Source: Puniceicoccaceae bacterium Marseille-Q1082 (GTDB taxonomy: Bacteria > Verrucomicrobiota > Verrucomicrobiia > Opitutales > Intestinicryptomonadaceae). From it: a stretch of 64,000 bases of DNA. The stretch is from the NCBI GenBank assembly GCA_904424815.1, contig CAJGBI010000001.1:62001-126000 (forward strand). Reading direction: 5' to 3'. How positions within the stretch are numbered: position 1 is the first letter of the stretch; each line of letters begins with the position of its first letter. A program made the translations under genes and the position numbers. The notes beneath the pieces were generated by a model. The model had not been told where the DNA came from. It was given only the letters and a program-made list of their open reading frames with translations, and did no database searches. This document shows positions 1 to 8,421 of the stretch, in pieces.

Positions 1-513
1 GCCTTCACCGGTACCGTCGAAGTCGAGAGCGGCACCCTCATAATCCACAGCACGACGGCACTCGGAAAGCTCACAATGACCGGCGGCGGCTTCGGCGGCA
101 TCGAGGGCGGCGTGACCGTCTCCGGAGCCGAATGGTTTGGCGGGGACATAGTTTTCCACAACACCGAAACTTACTTCGGGGGGCTCGCCGACAAGATTAC
201 CATTGATGGGACTTTCACAAAGTCCGCCGAGGGGAAAATAGGCGTGGACTTTTCGGGGCTCGACGCCTCCGGACTGATAGACGAAGGCAACAACGTGTTC
301 GACCTGATAACCGCTAACGCCCTGGAAGGCTCGTTTTCGTCCGACGCGAACGACGACTTTGAAGCCAAGAACCTGCTGAACGCGATAGCGGACTTCGCGT
401 GGGTCGGCAACACCCTCACCGTCACCTTCTCGCAGGTGCCCGAACCCGCGGCTGTCGCCGCCCTCATCGGAGCGTTCGCCCTCGGCGTTGCCGCGTGGCG
501 CAGGAGGAGATAG
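1..513 (+). CDS. PEP-CTERM anchored autotransporter-repeat protein, 3' end only
   Basis: The frame is open from the first base, so the start lies outside the window and about 170 C-terminal residues are visible. The first residues (TGTVEVESGTLII) resemble the autotransporter-associated beta-strand repeat of large secreted beta-helix proteins. The C-terminus has the three-part PEP-CTERM signal: VPEPAAVAAL, a hydrophobic helix, and a terminal RRRR cluster. Such tails are processed by an exosortase, which is not in this window. The protein is probably exported by Sec and displayed on the surface or in matrix. Its specific function cannot be told from this fragment. Similar tails end the genes at 12113-13059 and 37694-39271. 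Confidence 0.8.
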   Translation, partial: AFTGTVEVESGTLIIHSTTALGKLTMTGGGFGGIEGGVTVSGAEWFGGDIVFHNTETYFGGLADKITIDGTFTKSAEGKIGVDFSGLDASGLIDEGNNVFDLITANALEGSFSSDANDDFEAKNLLNAIADFAWVGNTLTVTFSQVPEPAAVAALIGAFALGVAAWRRRR

Positions 514-581
514 TTATCTTGATATGAGGGGGTCTGTGCGCCCCCCTCATACTCCCCCGCAGGCGCGAGGCGCGCCGGCCA

Positions 582-605
582 TTGAAGGGGCTGACGCCCC
601 TTACG
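582..605. repeat. REP-like palindrome (AAGGGGC-TGAC-GCCCCTT)
   Basis: A short palindrome, TTGAAGGGGCTGACGCCCCT followed by TACG. The same unit occurs on the other strand at 47250-47276 (GTAAGGGGCGCCAGCCCCTT then CAATGG), with a shorter relative at 47210-47232. This looks like a small dispersed palindromic repeat in non-coding DNA. Confidence 0.55.
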
Positions 606-725
606 GCGATTGCCTTGCAATACGCCTATCCCCTTTGTGGTTACGGATAATAGTGGTTAGAAAGAAGTGTATTTAATGGGGGATTGGTTATATGCCAAAG
701 TAAAACTTGAAACCCGAGTTTCATT

Positions 726-799
726 AGCCGTTTATTTGTTTGCGCGCGGCGCAAAGGCAAATAAACGGCTTTTCTCTTCCGCAACGGCTTCGCCGTTGC
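726..799. repeat. two adjacent hairpins
   Basis: Positions 726-770 form a long inverted repeat (AGCCGTTTATTTG paired with CAAATAAACGGCT, plus an inner GCGC stem and a 2-nt bulge). Positions 781-799 form GCAACGGC-TTC-GCCGTTGC. They lie downstream of both the PEP-CTERM gene (plus strand) and gspF (minus strand). The TTTCTCTT after the first hairpin could make it a terminator for the plus-strand gene. Confidence 0.5.
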
Positions 800-856
800 G
801 GCGTTGCTTTAAGTTTGCCGTAATCCGAAATTGGCGGAGTGCGGGTTAAAGCGGCG
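783..856. repeat. 74-bp direct repeat, copy 1
   Basis: This 74-bp segment recurs at 969-1042 with only six mismatches by eye. Each copy contains the AACGGC/GCCGTT mini-hairpin followed by TTGCTTTAAGTTTGCCGTA. It is non-coding and sits between a PEP-CTERM gene and gspF. Confidence 0.65.
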
Positions 857-968
857 TGGAATGGGAATTGTACAATGCGATGTGGATTGGGAATTATGCA
901 ATTTGGCGTGTCTGGTAGCTTTGGAAAAGGGTTTTTATTTTTGCGCAACAGCGGGCTTTCTTTTAGGG

Positions 969-1042
969 AACGGCTCCGCCGTTGCGGCATTGCTTTAAGT
1001 TTGCCGTATTCCGAGATTGGCGGAATGCGGATTAAAGCGGCG
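969..1042. repeat. 74-bp direct repeat, copy 2
   Basis: Second copy of the repeat at 783-856, in the same orientation, 186 bp further on. The mini-hairpin loop changes from TTC to TCC while both arms are kept. Confidence 0.65.
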
Positions 1043-1102
1043 GAAGATGCGGGGGAAAGTTTTCGTCGGGTGCGGTGACGGCGCGTTTTTGCCGGATTGA
1101 AT

Positions 1103-2341
1103 CTATTTTGCCACCAGGCCGTGGCTCAACCCCAGAATGCTGAGCACTATTCCCACCGCGAAAACGAGCACCAGCGCGAATGCGAGCGCGAGCGCGGCTC
1201 CGCCGAGCGCGCCGGTCGAAAATTTTATCCTGCGGTTTAGCGATTCAGTATGCGACTTCCCTATTTCAGCGAAAGCCGACACCAGGCTTCCGGTTCGCTC
1301 TCCAACCGCCACTATGTCTATGTCTTCGCTGTCGATTATGCCGAACTTCTTCAGCGCGGCGGAAATGGGCGCGCCGTCGTTTACCGCTATCCTGAAATTT
1401 TGTATGCGGGAGCGCACGAGGGAGTTTTTCACCGACTTTTCCGCCAGCCTGAAAGTCTCCGTCGTGTTGACGCCCGAGGCGAAGAGCGTGGAGGCGAGCG
1501 TAGAAAACCTGCACAGGTCGGAGTCCGCCGCTATCTTTCCTATGACGGGGATTTTCAACAGGGCGGCGTCGGTTTTCAGGAGGCCTTCGGGCGTCTTTCG
1601 CATAAATTTTATGGCTGCGATCGCCAGAATCGCGGCGGCGGCGGCGACAGGTACGCCCGTAGTCAGAACCGAGCCTATTGTTTTCATCAGCGTTATGGGC
1701 CCGTTTTCGCCCGCGCCGATGTTCGACATCATGGATTCGATTCTCGGCAGCATGAAGAAGAGGAAGAGCAGCACGACGCCGGAGGCCATCACGCACAAAA
1801 ATACGGGATACGCGAGCGCCGAAATTATCGTGCGGCGCAGCTGGCGGCGCGCCTCTATGTACGATATTATGTTTTCAAACACGAACCCGAGGTTTGCGGT
1901 GGACTCGCCCGCCTCCACGAGGTGCGTGATGCACGGGTCGAAGAGGGCGGGGTATCTTTTGAGCGCGTCGGCGAGCGTCCGGCCCTCGCTGAGTTCCTTG
2001 TAGAGCTCGCGGCAGAGCGTTGCGGTGCGCTTGTCGAGCGACCTTTGCGCGAGCGATTTCAGCGCGTCTCCCACCGGCATTCCGCCGCTTCCGCTAAGTT
2101 GCAGGAGCTTTTTGAAAAACGCAAGGGCGGTCTTTTCGCCTCCCAGATTTTCGGAAGCCGCGCGCCCTTCGTCGGGCTTTGCCGGTTCGCGCGCGTCTCC
2201 GCCGTCCGCGCGCTCGGCCGAAATCGGCGACAGCGACGCGGCGCGCAGTTTCCGGCAGGCGTCCTTGTAGTCCGCCGCCTCGATTTCGCCAACGGCGATT
2301 TTCCCGCCGGCGCCCATCGCCCTGTACTTAAACTTTCGCAT
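1103..2341 (-). CDS. gspF: type II secretion / type IV pilus inner-membrane protein, GspF/PilC family
   Basis: A 412-residue platform protein that couples the cytoplasmic ATPase to pseudopilus assembly. The N-terminus (MRKFKYRAMGAGGK) is typical of GspF. Two repeated cytoplasmic T2SF domains each precede a hydrophobic hairpin, the first with VFLCVMASGVVLLFLFFML and the second near the C-terminus (ALALAFALVLVFAVGIVLSI). EAGESTANLG and VGERTGSLVSAF are the two family signature stretches. The ATG overlaps the last 14 nt of gspE, so the two are translationally coupled. It is the last gene of a four-gene minus-strand operon. Length and motifs are normal. Confidence 0.9.
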   Translation of the reverse strand: MRKFKYRAMGAGGKIAVGEIEAADYKDACRKLRAASLSPISAERADGGDAREPAKPDEGRAASENLGGEKTALAFFKKLLQLSGSGGMPVGDALKSLAQRSLDKRTATLCRELYKELSEGRTLADALKRYPALFDPCITHLVEAGESTANLGFVFENIISYIEARRQLRRTIISALAYPVFLCVMASGVVLLFLFFMLPRIESMMSNIGAGENGPITLMKTIGSVLTTGVPVAAAAAILAIAAIKFMRKTPEGLLKTDAALLKIPVIGKIAADSDLCRFSTLASTLFASGVNTTETFRLAEKSVKNSLVRSRIQNFRIAVNDGAPISAALKKFGIIDSEDIDIVAVGERTGSLVSAFAEIGKSHTESLNRRIKFSTGALGGAALALAFALVLVFAVGIVLSILGLSHGLVAK

Positions 2342-4025
2342 GTCCGGCGTTCTCGTCCGTCAGGTTGGCGTAGCACATTATCTCTTCGAGCCCCGTAATC
2401 CCGCGCTTTACGAGCTCCCAACCGCATTCCTGCAAAGTTCTCATTCCGTTTTCGCGCGCGGCTTCGCGTATTTCGCGCGCCGTAGCGCGGGAGACTATCA
2501 GCGAGTGTATTTGCTCTCCCACGAGCAGTATTTCAAAAATCCCGACCCTGCCGTAATAGCCTATCGAGCGGCACTTGTCGCAGCCCTTGGGAGCCTTGGC
2601 GCCGCCGCAGAGGGCTATTTCAGACTGCGGCAGCCCGAGCGTCGCGAGGCTCGACGAGATTTTTTCGCGCGCGTAGTTTGCCGGAACCGCGCATTTGCAA
2701 AGCCGCCTCACGAGCCTTTGGGCGAGTATCATCTCGACGGACGAGGCTATCAAAAACGGCTCTATGCCCATGTCCACAAGGCGCGTGAGGGCGCCGGCGG
2801 AGTCGTTGGTGTGCAGCGTGCTCAGCACGAGGTGGCCGGTGAGGGACGCGCGTATTGCGATGTCGGCGGTCTCCCTGTCGCGTATTTCTCCGACCATTAT
2901 TATGTCGGGGTCCTGGCGCAGCACGGAGCGCAGCACGGACGAGAAGGTCAGCCCGATGTCGGGGTTGACCTGCGTCTGGTTGACGCCTTCGACCTCGTAT
3001 TCAACGGGGTCTTCCACCGTTATTATGCGCACCTCCGGAGAGCGCAGGCGGCGTATGAACGCCGTGAGCGTCGTCGATTTGCCCGAGCCCGTCGGCCCCG
3101 TGACGAGGATTATCCCGTGCGGCAGCGACAGCGGGCGGGCGATTTTCTCCGCGTCGTCGGGCAGAAAGCCGAGGTCTTCTATCGTGACGGGCCGCGACTT
3201 CTGGTTGAGAAGCCTAAGTGAAACGCTCTCGCCGTACAGCGTCGGCAGCGACGACACGCGGATGTCGATTTCCTCGCCGCTTTTCGAGGCGAACGCGATT
3301 CTGCCGTCTTGCGGCCTGCGCTTTTCCGAAATGTTAAGCCGCGCCATTATCTTTATGCGCGAGACCACCGCGTCTTTGAACTTCACGAGGTTTTCGGGCA
3401 CTGACACCGGCGTCATGTCGCCGTCTATTCTGTACCTTATCGCGAGGCTTTCGCGCCGCGGCTCTATGTGTATGTCCGTCGCCCTGTCGGCGAGCGCGCG
3501 GGTTATGATTTCGTTTACGAATTTTATGATGGCGGCGTTTTCGTCCTCCTGGGTCTCGCTCTCGGATATGTCGGAGAAGTCGTCGGCGTCCCTCCCCTCG
3601 AGCGATTCCGCGCCGACCCCGAAGCTTTCGGAAATTTTTCCCTCCACGGCGGAGTAGGGGGCGATTTTTATGGAGGGTATTCTTCCCGACATCGCGCAGA
3701 TCCATTTTTTTGCGTCGGGCGACGGCGGCCACGCGAATGCCGCCGAGCCGTCGGCGAGCGGCACGCAGCGGTATTCGTTTATTATCCTCAGCGGCAGCAG
3801 CGCCTCGGCGTTTTCGGGGACGTCCAGCTCTTCCGCAGTTTCGATTCCCGTCGCCCGAGATAGCGCCCCCGCTATTTCCGATTCTGTGAAGTTTCCGTGT
3901 TCAAGCAGGAAGCGCGGCTTTTTCGGATCGGGGCACGACTCGAACTTTTCGGCGTCCTCCGCGGCGAGGCCCTTCTTGAATTCCTCCTTTGCGGACTCGA
4001 TTTTCTGGGTGTATGAAAGCGGCAT
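2328..4025 (-). CDS. gspE: type II secretion / type IV pilus assembly ATPase, GspE/PilB family
   Basis: A 565-residue hexameric ATPase acting on the cytoplasmic face of the inner membrane. A poorly conserved MshEN-like N-terminal region is followed by the ATPase core. Walker A is GPTGSGKST near residues 310-318. The Walker B region and Asp/His boxes are in DPDIIMVGEIRDRET and LVLSTLHTND. LVRRLCKC and later GCDKCRSIGYYGRVG form a zinc-binding tetracysteine region, as in GspE and PilB. The start is 3 nt after the upstream gene and the end overlaps gspF. The family powers either secretion or pilus extension; neighbours favour a type II-like system. Confidence 0.92.
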   Translation of the reverse strand: MPLSYTQKIESAKEEFKKGLAAEDAEKFESCPDPKKPRFLLEHGNFTESEIAGALSRATGIETAEELDVPENAEALLPLRIINEYRCVPLADGSAAFAWPPSPDAKKWICAMSGRIPSIKIAPYSAVEGKISESFGVGAESLEGRDADDFSDISESETQEDENAAIIKFVNEIITRALADRATDIHIEPRRESLAIRYRIDGDMTPVSVPENLVKFKDAVVSRIKIMARLNISEKRRPQDGRIAFASKSGEEIDIRVSSLPTLYGESVSLRLLNQKSRPVTIEDLGFLPDDAEKIARPLSLPHGIILVTGPTGSGKSTTLTAFIRRLRSPEVRIITVEDPVEYEVEGVNQTQVNPDIGLTFSSVLRSVLRQDPDIIMVGEIRDRETADIAIRASLTGHLVLSTLHTNDSAGALTRLVDMGIEPFLIASSVEMILAQRLVRRLCKCAVPANYAREKISSSLATLGLPQSEIALCGGAKAPKGCDKCRSIGYYGRVGIFEILLVGEQIHSLIVSRATAREIREAARENGMRTLQECGWELVKRGITGLEEIMCYANLTDENAGHAKV

Positions 4026-4028
4026 TTT

Positions 4029-4673
4029 CTATCGCCTGTTTATGCGTTTTGGCGTCGGTATCTCGACCCTCGGCGGGGGGAACCACGGCCTAAAATTGTT
4101 GTAGTTCCGGCGTGAGGCCTGCTGTTGCTGCTGCGCCTTTTTGGCGGCCTGCGGCGCCGCCTGCGCGGCGGGAGCCGCAGCGGGCTCGTCGGGCGTCTTG
4201 AGCGTCAGGACGTATTCCGCCACGGAGTTTGACACGCTTACGCTCATGGTCTCCTCGTCGAAGAAATCCACGCGGTACGGCAGCTCTTCGGTTATTCTGC
4301 CTTTGAGGGGCAGCGCGTAGGAGGCTTTTGAGTCGGCGTCGGTGACTACGAAATTCCATTTGCCGTCTATGCAGCAGATGGATGTGAGCTGGAGGTTTGC
4401 GCCGCTCTTTGCGTCTTTCGCAGATTTTGACGCCGGCGCGTTTCCGAACGGGTTTCTGCCCAGGAGCGCCTCCGCTCCCTCGAGGTTGGGAAGCTCCGCT
4501 TTGGGGGCGCCTGCGGGGTTGGGCGTTTCCGCGCGGAGGGCCGGAGTTGGGCTCCGCGCCGCGCCGGGATTTCTCTCCGGCGGGCCCCTGCGCGCTTCGC
4601 GGACATCCCCTCCGGTCTGGGCGTGGGCCGCCGCCAGGACGCAAATCGACAGTGCCGCAAGCAGGGTTTTCAT
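4029..4673 (-). CDS. GspC/PilP-like periplasmic secretion component (putative)
   Basis: A 214-residue protein starting MKTLLAALSICVLAAAHAQ, a Sec signal peptide. The chosen ATG at 4673 directly follows the gspD stop and has AGGAAG upstream; a longer frame would run back into gspD. A Pro/Arg-rich linker is followed by NPFGNAP and a small beta-rich domain (LQLTSICCIDGKWNFVV, RVDFFDEETMSVSVS), then a Gln/Ala-rich tail. Position between the secretin and the ATPase, with one small beta domain, suits a GspC, PilP or TfpP type component linking the outer-membrane secretin to the inner-membrane platform. The assignment rests on context more than on sequence. Confidence 0.55.
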   Translation of the reverse strand: MKTLLAALSICVLAAAHAQTGGDVREARRGPPERNPGAARSPTPALRAETPNPAGAPKAELPNLEGAEALLGRNPFGNAPASKSAKDAKSGANLQLTSICCIDGKWNFVVTDADSKASYALPLKGRITEELPYRVDFFDEETMSVSVSNSVAEYVLTLKTPDEPAAAPAAQAAPQAAKKAQQQQQASRRNYNNFRPWFPPPRVEIPTPKRINRR

Positions 4674-4674
4674 T

Positions 4675-7086
4675 TCACTTCCTGCCGCCCGGCGCGAGCC
4701 TGCGCGCCTTGGTTTTTTCTTTCTCCCCTCCGCTTTCGCCGCCGGCGGGCGTTTTTTCCTGCCCCGCGCCCTCTTTTTGGCGCGCGTCGGGATTCGCAAA
4801 GGCGTCCTCGTTCTTTTTCTTGGGGAGTATTGTCCGCAGGGCGGAGCTCTTTGCCGATTCTCCCTGCCCGAAGCCCTCCTTTTCGGGGTCGTAGAACCTT
4901 CCTGTTTTGAGGTAGAGGTCGAGCTCTTCCGAGATGGGGGACTTTTCCATTCCGAAATCTTTCATAACGGAGTCTATCGCCGCGCTCTTTATAATCGTCG
5001 GGCGTATGAAAATCACGAGTTCCGTGCGCGAGCGGTTGTCGCTTGTGGGCTTGAAGAGCTCCCCGATCAGCGGAATGTCGGAGAGCAGCCACACCGCCTG
5101 GTCGGTGTCGTTTATCTCCGTCTGCTGGAGTCCGGCGAGAACTATTGTCTCGCCGTCGCGCGCGCTGACGAAGCTTTCGGCCTCGCGCGTGCCCTCTATC
5201 GCCTGCCTCGAGCCGTTCACCTCGGTGTAGTCGAGAACGGAGCTCGCCGTCTGCTTGATTTCAAGCTGCACAACCCCGTTGTTGCCGATTAGGGGGGTGA
5301 CTTCGAGTATTATGCCGATGTCGCGCCATTCGACTGTGTCCTGCGTGGATGGAAAGTTGCCGGTGTTGTAGGTCGTGGTTCCCGTTATGAACGGGTATTT
5401 GCGCGAAACGTTGATGGTGGCCTCCTTGTTGTGCGTCGTGACGATAGACGGCGCGGAGAGGATTTTGACTTTGCTGTTTTCCTCGGCGATGTTGAATACG
5501 GCGGAGAATCCCTGCTCGTTTATAGAGAACGTAAAGGCGTTTTCGCCCGAGTCGTTAAGCGAGCCCACCGCCGTGTTGCCGCGCCAGCCGCTTGGGGTGG
5601 TCGAGCCGCCCGAGGACGTGCTCGATACTGTGGAATAGTCGAGCCCGAAAGTCGAGAGCCCCGACACCTGCTTGTCGGACAGCGTGACCTCGGTTATGAT
5701 TACGTCGATTTTCACCTGCGACAGAACCACGTCTACCTTCTCGATAATGTTCTTTATCTGCATGAGGTCGGTGGACGTCCCGTAGGCGACGATGGAGTTG
5801 CTCCTTTCGTCGGCGACGATTGTCACGTATTCGCTGAATTGCAGGGCGGCGCCCGTCGGGTCCGCGGTGAGATTTGTGGGCTTTGCCGCCGCCCTTCCGG
5901 AATTTATGGCGCCGCGGTTCCGGGCGTTTGACATCATGTTGTTGCGGTTGGTCGCCGCAACCCTCGCGGCTTCGGCCGCGTTGTTGCTCTTGACCGCCGC
6001 CTGCTGCCCCTTGACAATCTGGTTGAGCACCGTAGCAACGTCTTTGGACTCGCCGTGGCGGATGTAGAAGACTTCGCTGCGCGTCAGAGGCTGCGCGTCG
6101 ATGTCGAGGGCGTCCACGATTTTTTTGATGTGTTTGAGGTTGCCCTTAGGGGTGACGACTATGAGCTGGTTGGTGCGGTCGTCGGCCTCTATGCTCGTCT
6201 TGACGAGGTATTTTTTGAGCGAGTCGTTCTGTATGGACGCGAGCCTTCTCTTGGCGTCGTCGGCGCCGACGTTTTTGAGCATGAAAAACCCGATTTCTTC
6301 GCGTATGGAGGGCTCCACGTCTATCTTGTCGAGCAGCATCTCTATGCGCTGGTGGTTGGCGACGGTGTCGGTCAGGAAGAATGCGTTGCTGCGCGGAAAG
6401 AGCGCGAGGGTCGCAACATTGTTGGGGGATACGAACGTCGCGAGGGTCTGGGCGAGCGTGTCGATGTCGACGTACTGGAGCTCGTAGAATTTTGAGGCGA
6501 AAGCGTTGCTCGCCGGAAGATCCGAGGCCTTGCCCGAAATGTACGTCGGCGCCTGCGCGTTGACGCCCTGCGACGGCGATACCTTAAAAAATTTGTCGCC
6601 TAGCGGGACGACCGCCATGCCGTTTGCGCTCAGCAGCGACTTTATCGCAAGAGCCGCCTCGTCGCGCGGGAGCCTTCCCTTCGAGGAAAAGTTTATCTTC
6701 ACGTTGGGCAGCCCCGCCGCGGGAATCGCGACCTGTCCGGTGAGCTCTTCGAGAACCTTTATAACCTGCATCGGGTTTTCGTCCACGAAGTAGAACGGGC
6801 CCTGCAATTCGTTTCCGGTCTTGGGCGACTGTTCGGGCGCGCGGCGGTGGCGGCTGAAATTTTCCCCGAAGGCGGACATTTCTCCCGCGGCGCGCTGTTG
6901 CGGCTGCGCCTGCGCGCCCGCGGGGCGGGCCGCCGCGGCGCCCGTCTTTTGCGCGGCGTTTTGCGCCCGGGGCTGGGCGGCCGGCTGGGTTTGCTGCGCC
7001 GGCAGCGCAGACGCCGCAAACATTGCGGCCGCTATCGCAATCCGGCATTTTAAAAATTTTCCGCCGTCGTGGAATCTGTATTGCAT
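4675..7086 (-). CDS. gspD: type II secretion secretin, GspD family
   Basis: An 803-residue outer-membrane channel. It has an N-terminal signal (IAIAAAMFAASALPAQ) and a Pro/Ala/Gln-rich linker. N0-N3 type domains follow, such as FYFVDENPMQVIKVLEELTG, YELQYVDIDTLAQTLATFV, FFMLKNVGADDAKRRLASI and EVFYIRHGESKDVATVLNQI. An NTR-rich insert separates them from the secretin domain (VKIDVIITEVTL, VKILSAPSIVTTHNKEATI, DIGIILEVTPLIG, VSARDGETIVLAGL, SDIPLIGELFK, TELVIFIRPTI). A Lys/Glu-rich tail follows the barrel. It is first in the operon; a terminator-like hairpin lies in its leader. It would export folded proteins, plausibly the secreted glycan enzymes in this window. Confidence 0.93.
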   Translation of the reverse strand: MQYRFHDGGKFLKCRIAIAAAMFAASALPAQQTQPAAQPRAQNAAQKTGAAAARPAGAQAQPQQRAAGEMSAFGENFSRHRRAPEQSPKTGNELQGPFYFVDENPMQVIKVLEELTGQVAIPAAGLPNVKINFSSKGRLPRDEAALAIKSLLSANGMAVVPLGDKFFKVSPSQGVNAQAPTYISGKASDLPASNAFASKFYELQYVDIDTLAQTLATFVSPNNVATLALFPRSNAFFLTDTVANHQRIEMLLDKIDVEPSIREEIGFFMLKNVGADDAKRRLASIQNDSLKKYLVKTSIEADDRTNQLIVVTPKGNLKHIKKIVDALDIDAQPLTRSEVFYIRHGESKDVATVLNQIVKGQQAAVKSNNAAEAARVAATNRNNMMSNARNRGAINSGRAAAKPTNLTADPTGAALQFSEYVTIVADERSNSIVAYGTSTDLMQIKNIIEKVDVVLSQVKIDVIITEVTLSDKQVSGLSTFGLDYSTVSSTSSGGSTTPSGWRGNTAVGSLNDSGENAFTFSINEQGFSAVFNIAEENSKVKILSAPSIVTTHNKEATINVSRKYPFITGTTTYNTGNFPSTQDTVEWRDIGIILEVTPLIGNNGVVQLEIKQTASSVLDYTEVNGSRQAIEGTREAESFVSARDGETIVLAGLQQTEINDTDQAVWLLSDIPLIGELFKPTSDNRSRTELVIFIRPTIIKSAAIDSVMKDFGMEKSPISEELDLYLKTGRFYDPEKEGFGQGESAKSSALRTILPKKKNEDAFANPDARQKEGAGQEKTPAGGESGGEKEKTKARRLAPGGRK

Positions 7087-7106
7087 GTCGTGTCAGTTTT
7101 GAATTT

Positions 7107-7135
7107 AAAAAAGCCGCGCCCGTCGAGGCGGGCGC
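7107..7135 (-). promoter_or_regulatory. terminator-like hairpin in the gspD leader
   Basis: On the minus strand GCGCCCG-CCTCGA-CGGGCGC is followed by GGCTTTTTT, ending 21 nt before the gspD start. An outer AAAAGCCGCG/CGCGGCTTTTTT pairing extends it to 7151. The next gene upstream (7264-7518) points the other way, so this cannot be an upstream gene's terminator. It may attenuate gspD transcription. No riboswitch aptamer is recognisable. Confidence 0.45.
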
Positions 7136-7263
7136 AACCCCCGCGGCTTTTGCGCGGCTCGCCTGTATGTATAAATGTATATGCGCCCGGAAAGTTTCCC
7201 GCAACGCAAAAAAAATAAAAAAATAGATTGCATTTGCGCGGGCTATCCATAAATTCGGCTTCC

Positions 7264-7518
7264 ATGAAACTTCGTATATTAGCACTCATTTCCATGGTTA
7301 TCGCCGGCGCGGTACTCGGCGGCTGCAATACGGGCAACGACAGAACCGCTCACCAGAAGAGCACGTTCTTCGGTCTCTACACCTATGAGCCCGGATGCTT
7401 CACCCCGACTTCCGACACGTCGATGACCATAAGGACTGAAGAGGCTTGCGGAATGGAACTTCCCTCCGGCGACAGAACCTCCTTTGCGTGGGGCCTTGTC
7501 ACCGTGGAAGACTACTGA
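7264..7518 (+). CDS. small secreted lipoprotein
   Basis: An 84-residue protein with a lipoprotein signal (MKLRILALISMVIAGAVLGG then C21 of the lipobox LGGC). The mature part is about 64 residues, with GLYTYEPGCFTP and TSFAWGLVTVEDY and no recognisable domain. The ATG at 7264 places the lipobox correctly; an in-frame upstream start at 7228 would add 12 residues ahead of the signal. It is divergent from gspD across a roughly 180-bp gap and is followed by a terminator. Function unknown. Confidence 0.65.
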   Translation: MKLRILALISMVIAGAVLGGCNTGNDRTAHQKSTFFGLYTYEPGCFTPTSDTSMTIRTEEACGMELPSGDRTSFAWGLVTVEDY

Positions 7519-7588
7519 TTTCATTCCCCATATCTCCCGCAGTCCGGCAGGGGGCGCGCATAGCTTCCCGAGCCGCAACATAAATTTC

Positions 7589-7628
7589 AAAACCCGACGA
7601 GACGCCTCAGAGCTCTTAGCGGGTTTTT
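7589..7628 (+). terminator. intrinsic terminator between lipoprotein gene and coaX
   Basis: AAAACCCG pairs with CGGGTTTT, followed by TTTTTCTTTT. The coaX start lies only 8 nt beyond the first T-run, leaving almost no room for a promoter or ribosome-binding site between them. Confidence 0.55.
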
Positions 7629-7635
7629 CTTTTAA

Positions 7636-8421
7636 ATGGAAAATTTGCGGAAAATCTATTGCGTGGACATCGGCAACACGCGCACGCATTGCGCGCTCGT
7701 GGCATTCGACGGCTCGGCGTATTCGGTGCTCGAAAGTTCGGATTTCCCGAGCGCGGGTTTCGCGGAAATTTTTGCGGGCCGCCGCCTGTTTGAATCGAGC
7801 GGCGCCGAGGCGCTTTCGTGGTGTTCTGTCGTGCCCGCGAGGTCTGCGGAGTTCGACCGCGCCGCGCGCGCCGGAGGTTGCCGCGCAATGCGCCTCACGC
7901 ACGAAAATTCGCCGATAGAAATCGACATGAAAAACCCCGCGCAGCTCGGGCACGACAGGATAGCGGGCGCGGTGGGGGCGGCGATATTTTTCGAGCCCCC
8001 GTACATATCGGTTGACATGGGAACGGCGGTGACGGTCGACCTGGTTGATTCGCGCGGCAGGTACGCGGGGGGCGCCATAGCCCCGGGAATGCACGCCTTT
8101 GCGAACTATCTTGCGGAGCGCGCGGCGCAGCTGCCGAGCATAAACCCCGCCGAGGCGGACTTCGACCTCGTGGTAGGCCGCGACACGGTGGAGGCCATGT
8201 ACGTGGGCTGCGCCAAGGGTTTCTGCAAGCTCGCCGACGGCATAATATCGGACATAGAGCGCGAATACTTCCCGCGCGGGGATATAGCCTCAAAGACGGT
8301 TTTCACGGGCGGAAGCGTGGATTTGCTTCCCAAAAAATGGCTTGCAGGCAGGAAAATTGAGTCCAATCTATCGGCATTGGGTCTTGCGCGCTCATACATA
8401 TTGAACGAGGAAAAACAATGA
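7636..8421 (+). CDS. coaX: type III pantothenate kinase
   Basis: A 261-residue cytoplasmic enzyme phosphorylating pantothenate, the first step of coenzyme A synthesis. It has the ASKHA-fold signatures of CoaX: CVDIGNTRTH (phosphate 1), GHDRIAGAVGA, and YISVDMGTAVTVDLVD (phosphate 2), then GGAIAPGMHAFANYLAERAA and VFTGGSVDLL. Length is normal for the type III family, which is unrelated to CoaA. The ATG is 8 nt after a terminator T-run with no Shine-Dalgarno, so translation may be leaderless or SD-independent. The stop overlaps the next start by 4 nt (ATGA). Confidence 0.93.
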   Translation: MENLRKIYCVDIGNTRTHCALVAFDGSAYSVLESSDFPSAGFAEIFAGRRLFESSGAEALSWCSVVPARSAEFDRAARAGGCRAMRLTHENSPIEIDMKNPAQLGHDRIAGAVGAAIFFEPPYISVDMGTAVTVDLVDSRGRYAGGAIAPGMHAFANYLAERAAQLPSINPAEADFDLVVGRDTVEAMYVGCAKGFCKLADGIISDIEREYFPRGDIASKTVFTGGSVDLLPKKWLAGRKIESNLSALGLARSYILNEEKQ

